From Microcella putealis (GTDB taxonomy: Bacteria > Actinomycetota > Actinomycetes > Actinomycetales > Microbacteriaceae): a DNA stretch of 64,000 nt. Numbering within the stretch: the stretch's first letter is position 1; the number at the start of each line of letters is the position of its first letter. A program made the translations under genes and the position numbers. The stretch is taken from contig NZ_SGWW01000004.1 of the NCBI RefSeq assembly GCF_004216575.1, positions 93,980 through 157,979 of the forward strand, read 5' to 3'. Below, piece by piece: positions 62,000 through 64,000 of this stretch. The notes beneath the pieces were generated by a model. That model had not been told where the DNA came from, did no database searches, and saw nothing but the letters and a program-made list of their open reading frames with translations.

Positions 62000-62622
62000 C
62001 CGTGCAATTGAGCGACTGGCCGCACCTCGTTCGCGAGCCGCAGAACGGCGCGAGCCACTACCTGCTGACGCTGCACGGCACGGGCGGCAACGAGACCGAG
62101 GTCGCGACGCTCGGGCAGCACCTCGACCCGAACGCCGGTGTGCTGTCGCCGCGCGGCCGGGTCAGCGAGCACGGCATGACCCGCTGGTTCGCGCGGGTGA
62201 CGGAGGGCGTGTTCGACGTCGACGACGTCATTGCGCGCTCTGCAGAACTGGCCGCGTTCATCCGCACCGCCCGCGAGCACTACGGCATTCAGGATGCGCC
62301 GATCACCGCCGTCGGGTTCTCGAACGGCGCGAACATTGGCACCGCAACCGCGCTGCTGCACCCGGAGACGCTGACCCGGGTGGTCGCGTTCAGCGGCATG
62401 TACCCGTTCGGCGACCGCGACCCGATCGGCGACGCGTCGGGCGTCGACCTCTTGCTGCTCAACGGCGCCGCCGACGCGATGGCGCCGACGGCGAGCGTCG
62501 AGCACCTCGTGCTGCGCGCCGAAGCGCACGGCGCCCAGGTGGAGCGCCACATTCGCGCCGGTGGGCACGGCATCGACATGTCCGACGTCGCCGCGGCGCG
62601 GGAGTGGCTCGCAGCGCGCTAA
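61996..62622 (+). CDS. Alpha/beta hydrolase, carboxylesterase/phospholipase type (MhqD-like)
   Basis: 208 aa from GTG 61996, overlapping the dioxygenase stop (GTGA). Oxyanion-hole LLTLHGTGGNE, nucleophile AVGFSNGANIG (Ser), Asp in LNGAADAMAP and His in AGGHGID form the expected triad. It probably works on the same quinone-derived product as the dioxygenase. The stop overlaps that of the ATPase gene by 4 nt. Confidence 0.91.
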   Translation: MTVQLSDWPHLVREPQNGASHYLLTLHGTGGNETEVATLGQHLDPNAGVLSPRGRVSEHGMTRWFARVTEGVFDVDDVIARSAELAAFIRTAREHYGIQDAPITAVGFSNGANIGTATALLHPETLTRVVAFSGMYPFGDRDPIGDASGVDLLLLNGAADAMAPTASVEHLVLRAEAHGAQVERHIRAGGHGIDMSDVAAAREWLAAR

Positions 62623-63731
62623 CGACTCGGCCAGCTCCACCTCGGGCCGTCGAAGCGGAGGCGGCCCGGGATCGTGGTCGCGGCGCCTGCGCGCTCAAGT
62701 TCGATGCGCACGGCTGAGCCGCTGAGCGCGTCGACAAGCGGGGCCGCGTGCGAGATCACGACCACTTGGGTCGACTCGGCTGCACGCGTCACCAGATCGG
62801 CGAGGGCCGGCAGCACGCTCGGGTGCAGGCTCGCCTCGGGCTCGTTGAGCACCAGCAGGCCCGGCGGTCGGGGCGAGAGCAGGGCGGTGGCGAGCAGCAG
62901 AAAGCGCAGCGTGCCGTCGCTCAGCTCGCTCGCGTCGAACGGGCGCTTCACCGACGTTTGCTGCAGGGCAACGACGCCGATGCCACGGTCGTCTTCCAGC
63001 ACGGTCGCCCGAGCCCCGTCGAACGCGCGTGAGACGGCGCGCTGCAGCGCCTCGGCGTCACCCACCCGCAGCACGGTGGCGAGCGCGCCGGGCAGACCGC
63101 CGCCGTCACCATCGAGCACCGGCGTGTAGGTGACGGGCGCGGGGCGGCGCGCGGGAGCATCCGGATCGACACGCAGCGCGTCGAAGAAGCGCCAGCCGCG
63201 AGCGCGCTCGCGCATCGCGTAGAGCTCGGGCGCCGTGTCGGGGTCGGCGAGTGTGGCGAGCATCGACTCGGTGGGCTGGGGCTTCCAGGGGGCGATCGCG
63301 AGGTCACCGTCGGCGGCGCGCAGCCGCACCCGCAGCGAGCGTCGATCGGCGGCGATCGTTGACGGGCGCAGCGTCTCGCCAAACCAAACGGTCTCACCCT
63401 TCACCTCGGGGTCGAGGGGAAACGGGCTGACGCCCGGCTGCGGCATACCGAGGTCGATGGCGTACGACAGCTCATCGGCCGCGAAGCCCAGGCGAAGAGC
63501 GACGGGCTCCTGGCCGCGGCGCTCGCCCGCGTACAGGGCACTGCGCAGCCCACCCTCGGCGGCGAGGGTGCGCAGGGCGCCGTCGCGCACGATCGAGGCG
63601 AGCAAGCGCAGGGCCCGGTACAGGTTCGACTTGCCGCTGCCGTTCGGGCCGGTCACGACCGTGAGGTCACCCAGCTCGACAACGAGGTCGCGCAGCGACC
63701 GGTAATTCTCAACGGCGATGAGGCGCAGCAT
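62619..63731 (-). CDS. AAA ATPase of the SMC/OLD-like (COG4637) type
   Basis: 370 aa. Walker A is GPNGSGKSNL near residues 29-38, an ABC-type signature lies at LSDGTLRFLLLAT, Walker B is LLVLNEPEASLHP, and VVISHAAPLVDAL is the switch region. No coiled-coil arm and no TOPRIM nuclease domain is visible, so it is a stand-alone head domain. Members of this family are often found with defence systems or DNA repair, but no such partner gene lies here. ATG 63731, TACGAT 6 nt upstream (63738-63743). Confidence 0.9.
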   Translation of the reverse strand: MLRLIAVENYRSLRDLVVELGDLTVVTGPNGSGKSNLYRALRLLASIVRDGALRTLAAEGGLRSALYAGERRGQEPVALRLGFAADELSYAIDLGMPQPGVSPFPLDPEVKGETVWFGETLRPSTIAADRRSLRVRLRAADGDLAIAPWKPQPTESMLATLADPDTAPELYAMRERARGWRFFDALRVDPDAPARRPAPVTYTPVLDGDGGGLPGALATVLRVGDAEALQRAVSRAFDGARATVLEDDRGIGVVALQQTSVKRPFDASELSDGTLRFLLLATALLSPRPPGLLVLNEPEASLHPSVLPALADLVTRAAESTQVVVISHAAPLVDALSGSAVRIELERAGAATTIPGRLRFDGPRWSWPSR

Positions 63732-63790
63732 CCGGGAATCGTAGTGAGCAGAACCGACAATTCGGTCGACCGGCGGGGTAGCGTCAGCAC

Positions 63791-64000
63791 ATGCGACGAC
63801 GGATGCTCACCTCGGGATTGGCGATGATGGCACTCGCGGGGGCGCTCGGATTGAGTGCGTGTGCGACGTTCGGAACCGACGAGGCTCAGGCACTGCTCGA
63901 CCGGCCGCAGGTCGATGGCGACGTGCCAGACAGCGACATCCTTGACGTGGAGAACACGGCTGACCTGGGCACATTTCGCTTCGTGGGCGAAGACGCCGAA
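63791..64000 (+). CDS. Lipoprotein, N-terminal 70 residues (continues past the window)
   Basis: Begins MRRRMLTSGLAMMALAGALG with lipobox LSAC near residue 24, then an acidic region (TDEAQALLD, DVPDSDILD). TAGCGT at 63779-63784 ends 6 nt before the ATG. The mature part is too short to classify. Confidence 0.75.
   Translation, partial: MRRRMLTSGLAMMALAGALGLSACATFGTDEAQALLDRPQVDGDVPDSDILDVENTADLGTFRFVGEDAE

Noticed and set aside
62619-63731. Defence system built on the AAA ATPase
   Set aside because: It is a single ATPase without TOPRIM or nuclease partner. Its neighbours are a quinone-detoxification pair and a lipoprotein.

Overview
The window is high-GC DNA (third codon positions strongly G/C, many GTG starts) from an actinobacterium. 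The most likely family is Microbacteriaceae (Micrococcales); I cannot name a genus. The reasons are the gene complement and order: secE-nusG-rplK-rplA behind tRNA-Trp, a murB-hadB-hadA-like block, a scattered menaquinone pathway (menF, menG, polyprenyl synthase, menD, menA, menE, menB, menC), system II cytochrome c maturation (ccsB-resB-ccdA-tlpA), a non-bacterial-type AspRS and an LAxTG cell-wall sorting signal. I see no rRNA, insertion sequence, prophage or CRISPR locus.

Layout. 1-4356: tail of an unknown gene, an epimerase, an OmpR/HisKA two-component pair and a quinone oxidoreductase-like gene. 4357-4800: gene-free inverted repeats. 4802-7470: rplA, rplK, nusG, secE and tRNA-Trp, all on the minus strand. 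7622-12446: an aminotransferase, then a four-gene operon (ABC ATPase, permease, NarL-type kinase, regulator) joined by 4-nt stop/start overlaps. 12481-14470: murB and two hotdog dehydratase genes. 14503-15663: an APH-fold kinase and a 27-residue peptide gene with its own strong promoter, operator and terminator. 15824-16745: an unknown gene, then tRNA-Met and tRNA-Thr. 16822-28337: a maltodextrin island (GH13 enzyme, malG, malF, malE, divergent alpha-glucosidase, M23 peptidase, IMPase, tRNA-Tyr, LacI regulator). 28330-32341: yajQ, cardiolipin synthase, small genes, repeat arrays and a truncated AbiEi-like gene. 32338-46665: fprA, isoprenoid and menaquinone genes, PPK2. 46713-53081: one giant bimodular amylopullulanase. 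53336-57403: cytochrome c maturation. 57400-64000: phosphatase, aspS, repeats, a ring-cleaving dioxygenase with a hydrolase, an AAA ATPase, and a lipoprotein cut by the window end.

How the genes fit together. The starch and maltodextrin genes look like one regulon. LacI-type operators related to TGCAAGCGCTTGCA lie before the lacI gene, in the malE/alpha-glucosidase divergent region (three sites) and before the amylopullulanase. The secreted, wall-anchored amylopullulanase would cut starch, pullulan or glycogen; MalE-MalF-MalG would import the oligomers; two cytoplasmic GH13 enzymes would finish them. The menaquinone and cytochrome c genes supply the respiratory chain. About twenty genes share one start architecture: a TAnnnT -10 box ending 6-8 nt before the start codon, the signature of leaderless mRNA.

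The least explained object is the 27-residue peptide gene at 15580-15663. It has a near-consensus promoter, a perfect palindrome over the -35, a strong Shine-Dalgarno, a CxxC end and a hairpin just behind it, with an APH-fold kinase gene downstream.
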